From NCBI GenBank assembly GCA_964412455.1, contig CAYPOT010000009.1:1-64000 (forward strand): 64,000 bases of DNA, in the 5' to 3' direction. This document shows, one piece after another, positions 32,901 to 41,419 of the stretch; the stretch's first letter is position 1, and the number at the start of each line of letters is the position of its first letter. The position numbers and the translations under genes were made by a program. The stretch comes from JAAXXJ01 sp964412455. GTDB lineage: Bacteria; Nitrospirota; UBA9217. A model generated the notes under the pieces. That model was not told where the DNA came from. It ran no database searches and was given only the letters and a program-made list of their open reading frames with translations.

Positions 32901-35747
32901 ATGTCAAAGATGGACATCGCACGGAGCATTTCCGCATGTAACTGCTGGCAGGACTTCAAAGAAGCAATGCAGCCCTTGTCGAAGAAGGAAAAGGGTGACT
33001 GCTTTGAAGAACTGACCAAACAGTATTTGCTTATCGAGCCGAAGTATCAGACCCAGTTGCGTCACGTTTGGCGGCTCGAAGAAGTACCATCGAAGACCAG
33101 AAAGCATCTCAATCTCCCCGATTTAGATGAAGGGACCGACCTTGTAGCAGAAACAGTAGATGGAGGTTATTGGGCGATCCAATCCAAGTATCGTGAAGAC
33201 GAAACAACCTCCCTCACTCGCCGCGAACTCAGCACATTCACCGACCTGGCTTTCTCCATCTGTAAGAACATCGAACTTGGCCTGATATGTACCACCGCGG
33301 ACCGCTTCAGCCACAAGCTGCGGCTTCATGGAGAGCGGCTCTCCTTCTGTGCCGGCGATGTCTGGTCAGCTCTTGATAAAGAGTTTTTCGGTCGTCTGCA
33401 CGCTGTCCTTAAAGGCAGGGAAGTAAAGCTACGCCCCAAACATCCACGGGACCATCAAAAAAGCGCCATTCAGAACGCCTTTGATCATTTCATCCAGAAT
33501 GGCAATGACCGCGGCAAGCTGATCATGCCATGCGGAACTGGGAAAAGTCTGGCCGCATACTGGATAGCCGAAAAACTGAACGCCCATTCGATCCTCATTG
33601 CGGTCCCGAGCCTTTCCCTTATCAAACAGACTCTGGAGGTCTGGGCGCGGGAATCGGTTGCTAATGGTCGGGCCATTCACTGGATGGCTGTCTGCAGCGA
33701 TGAAACCGTCGCGAAAAGCGAGAAAAAGGATATTGCAGTGCTGACCCAGGATCTTGGCGTCCTTGTGCATACAGACCCGGTGGAGATAGCCGACTGGCTC
33801 AGGAAAAAGGAGAAGGGAACGACGGTCGTATTCAGCACGTACCAAAGCGGAAAGGCCATAGCCGAAGCGGCCAAGATAGCGAAAGTCACCTTTGACATCG
33901 CGATCCTCGATGAAGCGCATAAAACAGTAGGCAAAAAGCAGGGATTGTTCAGTTATCTTCTGCATGATGAGAATATCCCGATCCGGAAGCGGATATTCAT
34001 GACTGCGACTGAAAGGCGCTACCGGGGGCAGAGCGACGACATTGTCAGTATGGATGACATATCCCTGTACGGAGAGACCTTTGAGCTGCTGAGTTTTAAG
34101 AGAGCGCTCGAATACAAAGAACCTATCCTGAGCGATTATAAGATCGTGACCGTAGCCGTTTCGCGACAAGAGATAGCCGACATGGTTAAGCGCAATGTCT
34201 TCGTAAGGCCGGACAAGGGTGAATGGGACGAGGATGTTGAAGCGGAATCGCTTGCGGCTCTGGTTGCCCTGCGAAAGGCCATGAACTCATATCCCATCCG
34301 TCACGCAATCTCCTACCACAGCAGTATTGCCCGCGCAAAGATGTTTAAAACAAATCAAGAGCAGTTCTCAGATACATTTTCTGAATATAACCGTATAAAC
34401 ACCTACCATGTTTCCGGAAAAACGCCCACTGCAGTCCGTGCCCGAGAGATCAGAGATTTTGCAAGCGCAGACCGCGCACTTATAACGAATGCTCGTTGTA
34501 TGGTCGAGGGAGTGGATATTCCTAATGTTGACTGTGTTCTTTTTGCCGATCCGAAGAACAGTATAGTGGATATTGTGCAAGCGGTTGGGCGTGCATTGAG
34601 ACCGGCAATAGGAAAAGACTATGGCTATGTGATTGTTCCTGTCCTTCTGGAAAGAAACGACGGTACGGATGTATCAATGCCCCAGAGCGCATACGCTACG
34701 ATCATCACAGTCCTGCGAGCGCTGGCCGAGAATGACGAGAGGATTATAGAATATTTCAGAGGGATTTCGCAGGGAGCACGGCGCGAGGGCAAGGAAAATG
34801 TATTTGAGATCAACATTCCAGAAAGTTTGCATATCAACCTGCCGGATTTCGTCCAATCTGTAGAACTTCAAGTCTGGTCTCGCATTGCACGTCTGGCATG
34901 GCGGCCGTTTGAAGAGGCCCGCGCTTTCGCCCGGTCGTTGGCACTAAGAAACCAAGATGATTGGAAATCCTATTATAAAGGCTACTTGTCACGCATGTAT
35001 AAAAAGCCAGTGGATATTCCTGCAGCTCCCAATGAAGTGTATAAGTACAATGGCTGGAAGAGTTGGGTAGACTGGTTATGGATAGAAGGCCTCGCGCCAA
35101 GTGATTATGCATGGCGGTCGTTTGAAGATGCCCGTGCTTTTGTACATTCATTGGGGCTCAGAGGTATAAATGACTGGAGGCTTTATTGTACGGATAAGCT
35201 GCCAGATAAAGGTAGTAAACCAGCGGACATACACGCAGACCCATATAAAGTATATAAAGACAAGGGCTGGAAGAATTGGGGGGATTGGCTAGGGCTTGGC
35301 GCGGGAACTATTGAACCCAGAAAACAATTATATCGGTCGTTTGAAGAAGCTCGTTCTTTTGTGCGATCGTTGGGGCTCTCTGGCCAAACGGAATGGACTC
35401 TCTACTGTAAAGGTCAATTGCCCGGCAGGGATAAGAAGCCGGATGATATACACTCTAATCCCTATAATACTTATAATAACATATGCTGGAAGAGCTGGGA
35501 TGACTGGCTTGGAACGGAAACCATAGCACCACAAAATCGAGTATTTCGGCTTTTTGAGGAAGCCCGCACTTTTGCGCGTTCGTTGGGGCTTCCAAGCGAA
35601 AAAGAATGGCGTCTCTACTGTAAGGGTGAGTTACCTGGTAAGGGAAAGAAACCTGATGACATACCGTCTGCTCCATGGTTAACTTATAAGGACGATGGCT
35701 GGAAGAGTTGGGGTGACTGGCTTGGAACTAGACGCGTTAAGAAGTAA
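32901..35747 (+). CDS. Restriction nuclease-like DEAH helicase with C-terminal INT_rpt repeats
   Basis: A 948-residue fusion. The N-terminus (about 30-170) looks like a PD-(D/E)xK or Mrr-like nuclease: DEGTDLVAET and AIQSKYRED supply Asp and Gln-x-Lys. A superfamily 2 helicase follows: Walker A MPCGTGKSLAA (about 210), LDEAHKT, MTATERRY, and motif VI QAVGRALRP. The last 280 residues are four copies, about 71 residues each, of a unit with FEEARAFARSLGL...W..YCKG..P..KKPDDIP...Y...GWKSWGDWLG, i.e. phage-integrase repeat (INT_rpt) units, starting near bases 34893, 35105, 35325 and 35538. DNA restriction and translocation is inferred, with the repeats probably binding DNA. Confidence 0.85.
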   Translation: MSKMDIARSISACNCWQDFKEAMQPLSKKEKGDCFEELTKQYLLIEPKYQTQLRHVWRLEEVPSKTRKHLNLPDLDEGTDLVAETVDGGYWAIQSKYREDETTSLTRRELSTFTDLAFSICKNIELGLICTTADRFSHKLRLHGERLSFCAGDVWSALDKEFFGRLHAVLKGREVKLRPKHPRDHQKSAIQNAFDHFIQNGNDRGKLIMPCGTGKSLAAYWIAEKLNAHSILIAVPSLSLIKQTLEVWARESVANGRAIHWMAVCSDETVAKSEKKDIAVLTQDLGVLVHTDPVEIADWLRKKEKGTTVVFSTYQSGKAIAEAAKIAKVTFDIAILDEAHKTVGKKQGLFSYLLHDENIPIRKRIFMTATERRYRGQSDDIVSMDDISLYGETFELLSFKRALEYKEPILSDYKIVTVAVSRQEIADMVKRNVFVRPDKGEWDEDVEAESLAALVALRKAMNSYPIRHAISYHSSIARAKMFKTNQEQFSDTFSEYNRINTYHVSGKTPTAVRAREIRDFASADRALITNARCMVEGVDIPNVDCVLFADPKNSIVDIVQAVGRALRPAIGKDYGYVIVPVLLERNDGTDVSMPQSAYATIITVLRALAENDERIIEYFRGISQGARREGKENVFEINIPESLHINLPDFVQSVELQVWSRIARLAWRPFEEARAFARSLALRNQDDWKSYYKGYLSRMYKKPVDIPAAPNEVYKYNGWKSWVDWLWIEGLAPSDYAWRSFEDARAFVHSLGLRGINDWRLYCTDKLPDKGSKPADIHADPYKVYKDKGWKNWGDWLGLGAGTIEPRKQLYRSFEEARSFVRSLGLSGQTEWTLYCKGQLPGRDKKPDDIHSNPYNTYNNICWKSWDDWLGTETIAPQNRVFRLFEEARTFARSLGLPSEKEWRLYCKGELPGKGKKPDDIPSAPWLTYKDDGWKSWGDWLGTRRVKK

Positions 35748-35785
35748 TAGTAATATCAATAGACGAAAGGTTAAACAGATACGAA

Positions 35786-36586
35786 ATGAAAATCGAAGGT
35801 AATGGGTTTTTGACCACTCTTTTGCCAGACATATCGCAGACGGTTCCCGGCGTCAATAAGGCTTTATTTTGCTTACTGCAAGATGTCATCAATTATGCAG
35901 AGAGCCTAAAAGAATCATTGCAGGTCGCCAAACAGGAAACAGATCAAGAAAAGCAGAAAATTATCGCGACAGTTACTTACATTCGACTTTTAGAAGTCGT
36001 TGAAGCGGCGTTCATCCTTTCCGCTTATGGAATTAGAGAAGAGTTGCAGTCGCTATTTCGCATATTCTTAGACGCTTATTTTGTGCATGCCAACTGCTGT
36101 AGCAGCCCAGAATTTATCCCTGCCTATATTCTTAGTGACGAACAGTCACGTCTTAAAATGCTTAATGTGGCGACGAAGTATGATAGCGAGATGTTCAAAG
36201 CGACAAAAGAATATGCAACAGCCGAATTGAAAAACCAACTTGAAAACAAGATACGCGAGGAAAAAATTGAAGCATTCAACTCGTACCTCTATGCGAAAAA
36301 TGTTAATTGCGAACAAATATACGATTCTCTATACAGGCTGATGAGCGCCTCAGTGCATACAACTCCCAGATGTTTAAGCAATTATATAGAAACTGACGAA
36401 CATGGGGTCATATTGCAAGTCTTGCATGGCTCTAGGCCGGAAGACACCAACCACGCATTGTTTGATATGTCGTGGTTTTTCTTAAAGGCTATACGCGGGA
36501 TCTGTGAATTGTTCCAGCTCCCCATGGGGACGTTAGATTGTTTTGACAAACGGATAAAGGAATATGAAACCGAAAGAAAAGATTGA
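35786..36586 (+). CDS. DUF5677-like protein
   Basis: A 266-residue helical protein matching the DUF5677 pattern: RLLEVVEAAFILSAYGIREE, LFRIFLDAYF, and a histidine in LYRLMSASVHTTPRCL (His near residue 192). Family function is unknown, though members are frequent in phage-defence neighbourhoods. It is 38 bases downstream of the nuclease-helicase gene on the same strand and is the likely third member of that system. The 95 bases after it hold nothing recognisable. Confidence 0.7.
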   Translation: MKIEGNGFLTTLLPDISQTVPGVNKALFCLLQDVINYAESLKESLQVAKQETDQEKQKIIATVTYIRLLEVVEAAFILSAYGIREELQSLFRIFLDAYFVHANCCSSPEFIPAYILSDEQSRLKMLNVATKYDSEMFKATKEYATAELKNQLENKIREEKIEAFNSYLYAKNVNCEQIYDSLYRLMSASVHTTPRCLSNYIETDEHGVILQVLHGSRPEDTNHALFDMSWFFLKAIRGICELFQLPMGTLDCFDKRIKEYETERKD

Positions 36587-36680
36587 GAATGAGAGTCGAA
36601 TATTGAATGTAATTTCGTTCATGGTCAGCCGAAAATTAGGCGCGAACGGATCCTGTATTTATTGATTCATGATGCGGACT

Positions 36681-36981
36681 GAAAGCACTTATACTGAACT
36701 AAAAATAAGCGGCAGGCCATCTGGCCTGCCTTTGTCGTCTTCCGCATGCGCATCGCTCAATGCACCGAGCACGATATGCAAAGGTCGTAGGAGCGCACGA
36801 GCATCTGGGCGAGGAGCTCGATGTCCCGGTCCTTTTTCCCTTCCCGGGCATACTGCTCGGCAAGCGCCATCAGGTCGTGCTGAATATTGGCATGGTTCTG
36901 GCTCGTGGGGATCACGCAGTCGCTCTTGACGATCCCGCCTTCCTTGTCGAACTCGTAGCAATGATATAAGATCCCCCGGAG
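36681..36981. repeat. Direct repeat, left copy (hydA 3' end plus terminator)
   Basis: About 300 bp matching 37880-38178 in the same orientation, with many third-position differences. It includes the terminator hairpin ggcaggcca/tggcctgcc (36711-36730) and the hydA C-terminal coding part. With the right copy it brackets the two genes at 37122 and 37494. Confidence 0.92.
36757..36981 (-). pseudogene. Duplicated 3' end of hydrogenase large-subunit gene
   Basis: Read on the minus strand, this encodes the last 73 or so residues of HydA (from RGILYH to DLCISCSVH), matching the intact gene except at a few positions. In the metal-binding motif Pro is replaced by Leu (DLC for DPC). Upstream homology stops abruptly. 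It is a relic of a diverged hydA allele and cannot make an active subunit. Confidence 0.92.
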
Positions 36982-37121
36982 TATGCCTTGATTCTCGTAT
37001 TGCAAATTTGCCGCTAATCGGCTAAATTTCTGCCATGTTCTGAATCTACGTGTGTCATTTCAACTCTGGAAACTGAAATTATTGATAGATGCGTAAAAAT
37101 GAAATGGGGTGAATCGACGTC

Positions 37122-37454
37122 ATGATCAACCGATCAATTCTGGTAGTCAGGGCGAAAGAGCCGTTCGTGCAATGGATCAACTCCCTTCCCGATCCTGCTG
37201 GAGTCTCCCGGAAGCAGGTCGATCTCGATAATACAGCCTATCTTCTGCCGGAATACGCGTATGACGAAGAAAAAGAGGAGCTTCTCGCTCAGTTCTTCGA
37301 TCTGATCTTTCAGGAACAATTGAGCGGCTGGTGGACTGATGAGAGTGGCTGGCCGCAGAAGCGGGACATTGCCATGTTCAACAAGTGGTTCGAAGTAGAT
37401 TTTCATTCGGCAGTGCTCGATCTTGTTGATACGCCGCTGGAAGAGGACGAATAG
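37122..37454 (+). CDS. Conserved hypothetical, WW-D-ES type small protein
   Basis: A 110-residue acidic protein beginning MINRSILVVRAKEPFVQWIN, then NTAYLLPEYAYDEEKEE and SGWWTDESGWPQKRD, ending in DLVDTPLEEDE. I recall this pattern as a widespread uncharacterised family but cannot assign a function. It forms a compact two-gene unit with the HTH gene 39 bases downstream, inside the duplicated hydA ends. A toxin-antitoxin-like role is inferred from size and setting only. Confidence 0.6.
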   Translation: MINRSILVVRAKEPFVQWINSLPDPAGVSRKQVDLDNTAYLLPEYAYDEEKEELLAQFFDLIFQEQLSGWWTDESGWPQKRDIAMFNKWFEVDFHSAVLDLVDTPLEEDE

Positions 37455-37493
37455 CGGTTAGTCAGTCCCGCTTGCTACTGAGAGAGGTGAGTT

Positions 37494-37868
37494 ATGAAAG
37501 TGAAAAAGATCAACATAGGCATCAAAGATCTAGCGGAAAGCTTGAAGGATTTTGCCGCGACGTGGAAAAAGTCGGAATCCGGCAAGAAGACGAGGAAAGA
37601 GGAGGGCATTTACTTTGACTCCATCGATTCGATGCGGTCTGTGTTGACGAACAACCGGCTGCTTATCCTGAAAACGATCCGGGACCGCAATCCGGGCTCC
37701 GTCTACGAGTTGGCAAAAATACTGGAACGGGACCTAAAAAACGTTAACCAGGACCTGAAGCTCCTAGCCGACATCGGCCTGGTTACTCTGGTGAAGACGG
37801 ACGCCGATAAGAAGCGTGTTGTGCCCCATGTTGATTACGGTAAGATCATGCTTGAAATACCGGTGTAA
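37494..37868 (+). CDS. Winged-HTH DNA-binding protein (HVO_A0114-like)
   Basis: A 124-residue protein with a C-terminal winged helix: NNRLLILKTIRDRNPGSVYE, LAKILERDLKNVNQDL and LLADIGLVTLVKT (residues 50-105). It resembles small HVO_A0114-type regulators found beside toxins. It has a good gagaggtgag ribosome binding site. It is probably the regulator or antitoxin of the upstream 110-residue protein; the order could also mean an autonomous regulator. Confidence 0.7.
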   Translation: MKVKKINIGIKDLAESLKDFAATWKKSESGKKTRKEEGIYFDSIDSMRSVLTNNRLLILKTIRDRNPGSVYELAKILERDLKNVNQDLKLLADIGLVTLVKTDADKKRVVPHVDYGKIMLEIPV

Positions 37869-37879
37869 TGACTTTCATG

Positions 37880-38178
37880 GAAGCACTCATACTGAACTAA
37901 AAAAGAGGCAGGCCATGTGGCCTGCCTCTTCTGTTCATGTGATGTTTGACGCTCAATGCACAGAACATGATATGCAGGGGTCGTAGGACCTGACAAGCAT
38001 CTGGGCGAGGAGTTCGATGTCCCTGTCCTTCTTGCCTTCCCGGGCATACTGCTCCGCCAGCGCCATCAGATCGTGCTGGATGTTGGCGTGGTTCTGGCTC
38101 GTGGGGATCACGCAGTCGCTTTTGACGATCCTGCCTTCCTTGTCGAACTCGTAGTAATGATATAAGATGCCCCGCGGT
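37880..38178. repeat. Direct repeat, right copy (resident hydA 3' end plus terminator)
   Basis: The counterpart of 36681-36981. It comprises the shared words gaagcact-catactgaacta, the palindromic terminator and the 3' end of the intact hydA gene. Homology with the left copy ends near 38178, inside hydA. Confidence 0.92.
37904..37932. terminator. Bidirectional terminator between HTH gene and hydA
   Basis: A perfect 12-bp stem, agaggcaggcca/tggcctgcctct, with a 2-base loop, A-rich to the left and T-rich to the right. It serves convergent genes on both strands. A diverged copy is in the left direct repeat. Confidence 0.82.
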
Positions 38179-39227
38179 ACTTCTACCGCTCCGACGCCGA
38201 TCCCTTCCCGCGGCACCACCTTCTGTCGTGGCTCCTGCCATGCCCCATCCAACATTCCGTTGATCAGGTCGATCGAGTCCATCACCACATGCACGCATTC
38301 CACTAACTGGGCGACATTGTTCATGAAGGGATTGTGGTTCACCGGCTTGAGCCCGAAGCTTAGGGAGAGCTCTTTCGCGGCAGGATGCAGGAAGGCGAAG
38401 TTGTTGTTCAGGCGGGCGAGCGCGCCGACTGCCAGCGACGACCGCGAGAGCTTGCTCCACTTGGACGTGGACTGTCCGACCATATACTCGTTCGTCATCA
38501 ACCGGTACTCGTGCTCTTTCCTGACCACGCCGTCCGTCGAGACCAGGTCTCCGCCGATGAAAGGATAACTCCCCTTGCCCTTGAGCGAAACGAATTCGGT
38601 CTCCCGCTTGAAGTCAGGAACAACAAATTGCCGGAACAGGTCCGCGGTGAGGGTGAGGTCATCCACGACATCCTGCAGGCGGTACTTGAACTTCACCAGT
38701 TCATTTTTTTCCGGCAGCATGGTGAACCCGCCGATCACGGTCCGCGTGGGATGCATCCTCCGGCCGCCGACGCAGTCGCACATATCGTTCGCGAGCAGCT
38801 TGATCTTGGCCGCGCGTTTTATTACATCGGGATGGGAATCGATGAGCGGGAACACGCTTCCGACGTTCAGGAAGTCCGGGGCAGCCAGGAAATACAGGTG
38901 CAGGATATGGCTCTGGAGCGTTTCCATGTGCTTCAGCAGGAGCCGCAGTTTCCCCGTTTGCTCCGTGGGAACGATGCCGAAGGCGTTCTCGACCGCCCGG
39001 ATGCTGGCCAGCGTATGGCCGATGGAGCAGATGCCGCAGATCCTGCCGCAGATCCAGGGAGCGTTCTCCCATTTCTTCCCGACCAGCATCGCCTCGAAGA
39101 AGCGCGGCGTCTCCACGACCTCCCAGGTCGCGTCTTCGACCTTTCCGTCTTTGATGGAGATCTTGATGTTGCCGTGGCCTTCCACCCGGGTGAGGTGGCG
39201 TATGTCGATGGACTGCGATAGCTTCAT
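37953..39227 (-). CDS. hydA: NiFe hydrogenase large subunit, group 3b type
   Basis: The catalytic large subunit of a cytoplasmic NAD(P)-linked hydrogenase (sulfhydrogenase type), 424 residues. The nickel-binding motifs are GRICGICSIGH near residue 62 and YDPCISCSVH at the extreme C-terminus. Both use cysteine, so it is not a selenocysteine NiFeSe enzyme. The stop follows the last histidine directly, so there is no C-terminal extension for a maturation protease to remove. It is last in the minus-strand order hydB-hydG-hydD-hydA, and its 3' end is duplicated at 36757-36981. Confidence 0.95.
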   Translation of the reverse strand: MKLSQSIDIRHLTRVEGHGNIKISIKDGKVEDATWEVVETPRFFEAMLVGKKWENAPWICGRICGICSIGHTLASIRAVENAFGIVPTEQTGKLRLLLKHMETLQSHILHLYFLAAPDFLNVGSVFPLIDSHPDVIKRAAKIKLLANDMCDCVGGRRMHPTRTVIGGFTMLPEKNELVKFKYRLQDVVDDLTLTADLFRQFVVPDFKRETEFVSLKGKGSYPFIGGDLVSTDGVVRKEHEYRLMTNEYMVGQSTSKWSKLSRSSLAVGALARLNNNFAFLHPAAKELSLSFGLKPVNHNPFMNNVAQLVECVHVVMDSIDLINGMLDGAWQEPRQKVVPREGIGVGAVEVPRGILYHYYEFDKEGRIVKSDCVIPTSQNHANIQHDLMALAEQYAREGKKDRDIELLAQMLVRSYDPCISCSVH

Positions 39228-39326
39228 TGCTGCCTCTCGGTTGTACGTATATCGTCAGATCTATTTACTGAATATCATGCATTGCGGATTTCGGATTCCG
39301 GAATGAAGACCGTTCATACCGTTGTC

Positions 39327-39391
39327 GTAGGGGCAACCCTATGTGGTTGCCCTCATTCGGCGTTCGGGCGGCCACGCAGGGCCGCCCCTAC
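39327..39391. repeat. Interspersed hairpin repeat, family A copy 3
   Basis: gtaggggcaaccctatgtgg with the right arm ggccacgcagggccgcccct, as at 6462. It overlaps the 3' end of hydD and supplies its last codons. Confidence 0.88.
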
Positions 39392-40195
39392 TGTCTTCCG
39401 CATTTCCGAAGCGTGCCCCGCGAACCCGCCGAAGCACTCCAGCCGGTCGAGCATGGTCTCCTCGGAGAACCCGTACTTCTTCATGATCTCTTGCATCTGC
39501 TCCACATTGGCGTCCACGGTCGGGCCGCGGCAGCCCCAGCAGCCGAAGCGGCTGTTCGGGCACCAGGAGTCGCACCCGCCGCGGGTGATGGGGCCGAGAC
39601 AGGGTTCGCCCAGGTCGAAGAGGCAGGTATTCTCGTTCGCCTTGCATTCCATGCAGACGGGATACTTGGGCTGGACGATGGACTTGCCGAGCACTACGTT
39701 CGTGACGATCTTCTCGACCTCTTCCTTCTTCACCGGGCAGCCGAAGATCTGGAGATCCACTTTCACGAAGTCCTCGAGCGGCCTTGCGGTGTCGTTGGTC
39801 TCGATGGGGTGGGCGCCGTACACCTCTTTTTTCACCCAGGCGGGGTCCTTGAAGCGGTTCTTGAGCTGGTTCACGCCGCCGAAGCAGGCACAGGACCCGA
39901 AGGCTACGAGTACCTTGGCCCTTTCCCGTATTGTCTTCAGCCGCTCGATCTCGTCGGCGCGGGTGACGCTCCCCTCCACAAAGGCGATCGCGTAGTCGTC
40001 TTTCTCCTCGGTCATGGCCTCACGGAATGTCCGCACGTCGACGAGGGAAAGAAAGTCGAGAAGCGTGGCTTCGTTGTTCACGAGCTGGAGCTGGCAGCCC
40101 TCGCAGGACGAGAGCTCGAAGAAAGCGACCTTCGGACGGGGGATGGGAATGCCGAGATAGGTCCGTTGTGTCGGTTCGCTCTTATTCACGATCAT
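39353..40195 (-). CDS. hydD: NiFe hydrogenase small subunit, group 3b type
   Basis: The iron-sulfur small subunit that passes electrons from the NiFe site to the flavin subunit, 280 residues. The proximal-cluster motif SSCEGCQLQLVN (about residues 29-40), FGSCACFGGVN, VCMECKANENTC and the CPNSRFGCWGC block are present. The final dozen residues (VGAALRGRPNAE) are translated from repeat family A, which also supplies the stop, so the original end was lost or extended by repeat insertion. It is followed by hydA after 125 bases. Confidence 0.94.
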   Translation of the reverse strand: MIVNKSEPTQRTYLGIPIPRPKVAFFELSSCEGCQLQLVNNEATLLDFLSLVDVRTFREAMTEEKDDYAIAFVEGSVTRADEIERLKTIRERAKVLVAFGSCACFGGVNQLKNRFKDPAWVKKEVYGAHPIETNDTARPLEDFVKVDLQIFGCPVKKEEVEKIVTNVVLGKSIVQPKYPVCMECKANENTCLFDLGEPCLGPITRGGCDSWCPNSRFGCWGCRGPTVDANVEQMQEIMKKYGFSEETMLDRLECFGGFAGHASEMRKTVGAALRGRPNAE

Positions 40196-40512
40196 CGCTC
40201 CTATAAAGCGGCACTATGAGCTTCAGATTTTCTCCAAGAAGCTGTGAATCAAGTCTTTGACACTGACCAACAGTAGGCGCTTCTAAGCGAGACCCTGAGA
40301 ACGGCTATGATAACTGCGGATACAGCAAGAACTCTAAATATTTTATTTGAGAGTATTACAGAAAAAAGATCCGATGCCAGCGGGCACTATGCCTCATCCT
40401 GTTGATCCTGCAATCTTGTCTAATCCTGCTTCTTCAGGATTTTCATCCGCTTCTTCTGTGTCAAAGGTTCAATCTGTGTCCTCAGTGTCCAAAAAACGCA
40501 GTTCTGGTTGTA
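40196..40512. other. hydG-hydD spacer without a gene
   Basis: A 317-base gap inside the hydrogenase operon, unusually long for this cluster. I see only fragments such as tctgtgtcctcagtgtcc that look like decayed family D repeat, and no open frame worth calling. Repeat insertion is the likely cause. Confidence 0.5.
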
Positions 40513-41418
40513 TCAAATGGCCTCTTTCAGGTTCAACACGCTCCAGTAATCGAACACCGGACCGGACAGACAGGTATAGGTCGAACCCACGTTGCAGCGG
40601 CAGCACTTGCCCATGCCGCAGTGCATTCTCCGTTCGAGGGAAACGAACATCTTTTGCATGGGGATGCCGAGCTCAGCGAGCAACGTGCAGACCGATTTGA
40701 ACATGATCGGCGGGCCGCAGACGATGGCGAACGTATTGTCGATGAACGAGGCGGAGCGGTCCTTGCTGATGTCCCCGAGGACCCTGGTGGTGAACCCGAC
40801 CGGGCCGGTCCACGCCGCGTCCGCCTTCTCGACAATGACATGAAGGTCGATGTCGTCTTTTTTCCACATCTCATACTGGTATTTGAACAGGAGTTTCGCC
40901 GGGTTCTTGGTGCCGTACACAATGTCCACGTGGTCGAACATGCTCCGGTGTTCCTGCACATGGGCAATGGGCGAACGCAATGGCACCAGTCCGAGCCCCC
41001 CGGCGATCAGCAGGATGTTCCCGCCGTGCATGCGCTCCATGGGGAAGCTGGTGCCGAAGGGGCCGCGGATGCCCACGCGCGTTCCCCGCTGGGCGCGCGC
41101 GAGGACACCGGTGAGATTTCCCACCACGCGGATGCAGAGCTCGATGTCCTCGTGGTTGCTCGACGAGGACGAGATGGAGAACGGCGCCTCGCCCACCCCG
41201 GGGATCTCGAGCATGATGAACTGGCCCGGACTGAAGGAAAAGTGCTTCCGGTCCTCGGCGTCCATGATCCGGACCCGGTAGAGGTTTTCCTGCTCCGTCA
41301 GGGCGTATACGCTGGTGATCTCGGCCTTGTAGGTGAACTCGAAGCTGTCGAGGTCGCCCTTCCGGTGGAACTTGTGGCGGTGCGGGGTCACGCTATGGAA
41401 CGCGAGACGGTGGTCCAT
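40513..41418 (-). CDS. hydG: Hydrogenase FAD/NAD(P)-binding diaphorase subunit
   Basis: The gamma subunit that links the hydrogenase to NAD(P). The 301-residue protein has a ferredoxin-reductase FAD domain (FSPGQFIMLEIPGVGEAPFS), an NAD(P)-binding domain with IAGGLGLVPLRS and CGPPIMFKSV, and a C-terminal [2Fe-2S] cluster block CGMGKCCRCNVG...YTC. It starts one base after the hydB stop, so the two are translationally coupled. Confidence 0.94.
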   Translation of the reverse strand: MDHRLAFHSVTPHRHKFHRKGDLDSFEFTYKAEITSVYALTEQENLYRVRIMDAEDRKHFSFSPGQFIMLEIPGVGEAPFSISSSSSNHEDIELCIRVVGNLTGVLARAQRGTRVGIRGPFGTSFPMERMHGGNILLIAGGLGLVPLRSPIAHVQEHRSMFDHVDIVYGTKNPAKLLFKYQYEMWKKDDIDLHVIVEKADAAWTGPVGFTTRVLGDISKDRSASFIDNTFAIVCGPPIMFKSVCTLLAELGIPMQKMFVSLERRMHCGMGKCCRCNVGSTYTCLSGPVFDYWSVLNLKEAI

Positions 41419-41419
41419 A

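Noticed and set aside
37953..37985. Possible selenocysteine in the NiFe hydrogenase large subunit
   Set aside because: Checked because NiFeSe enzymes use Sec in the DPC motif; both codons here are TGC and TGT (Cys), and no in-frame TGA is present.
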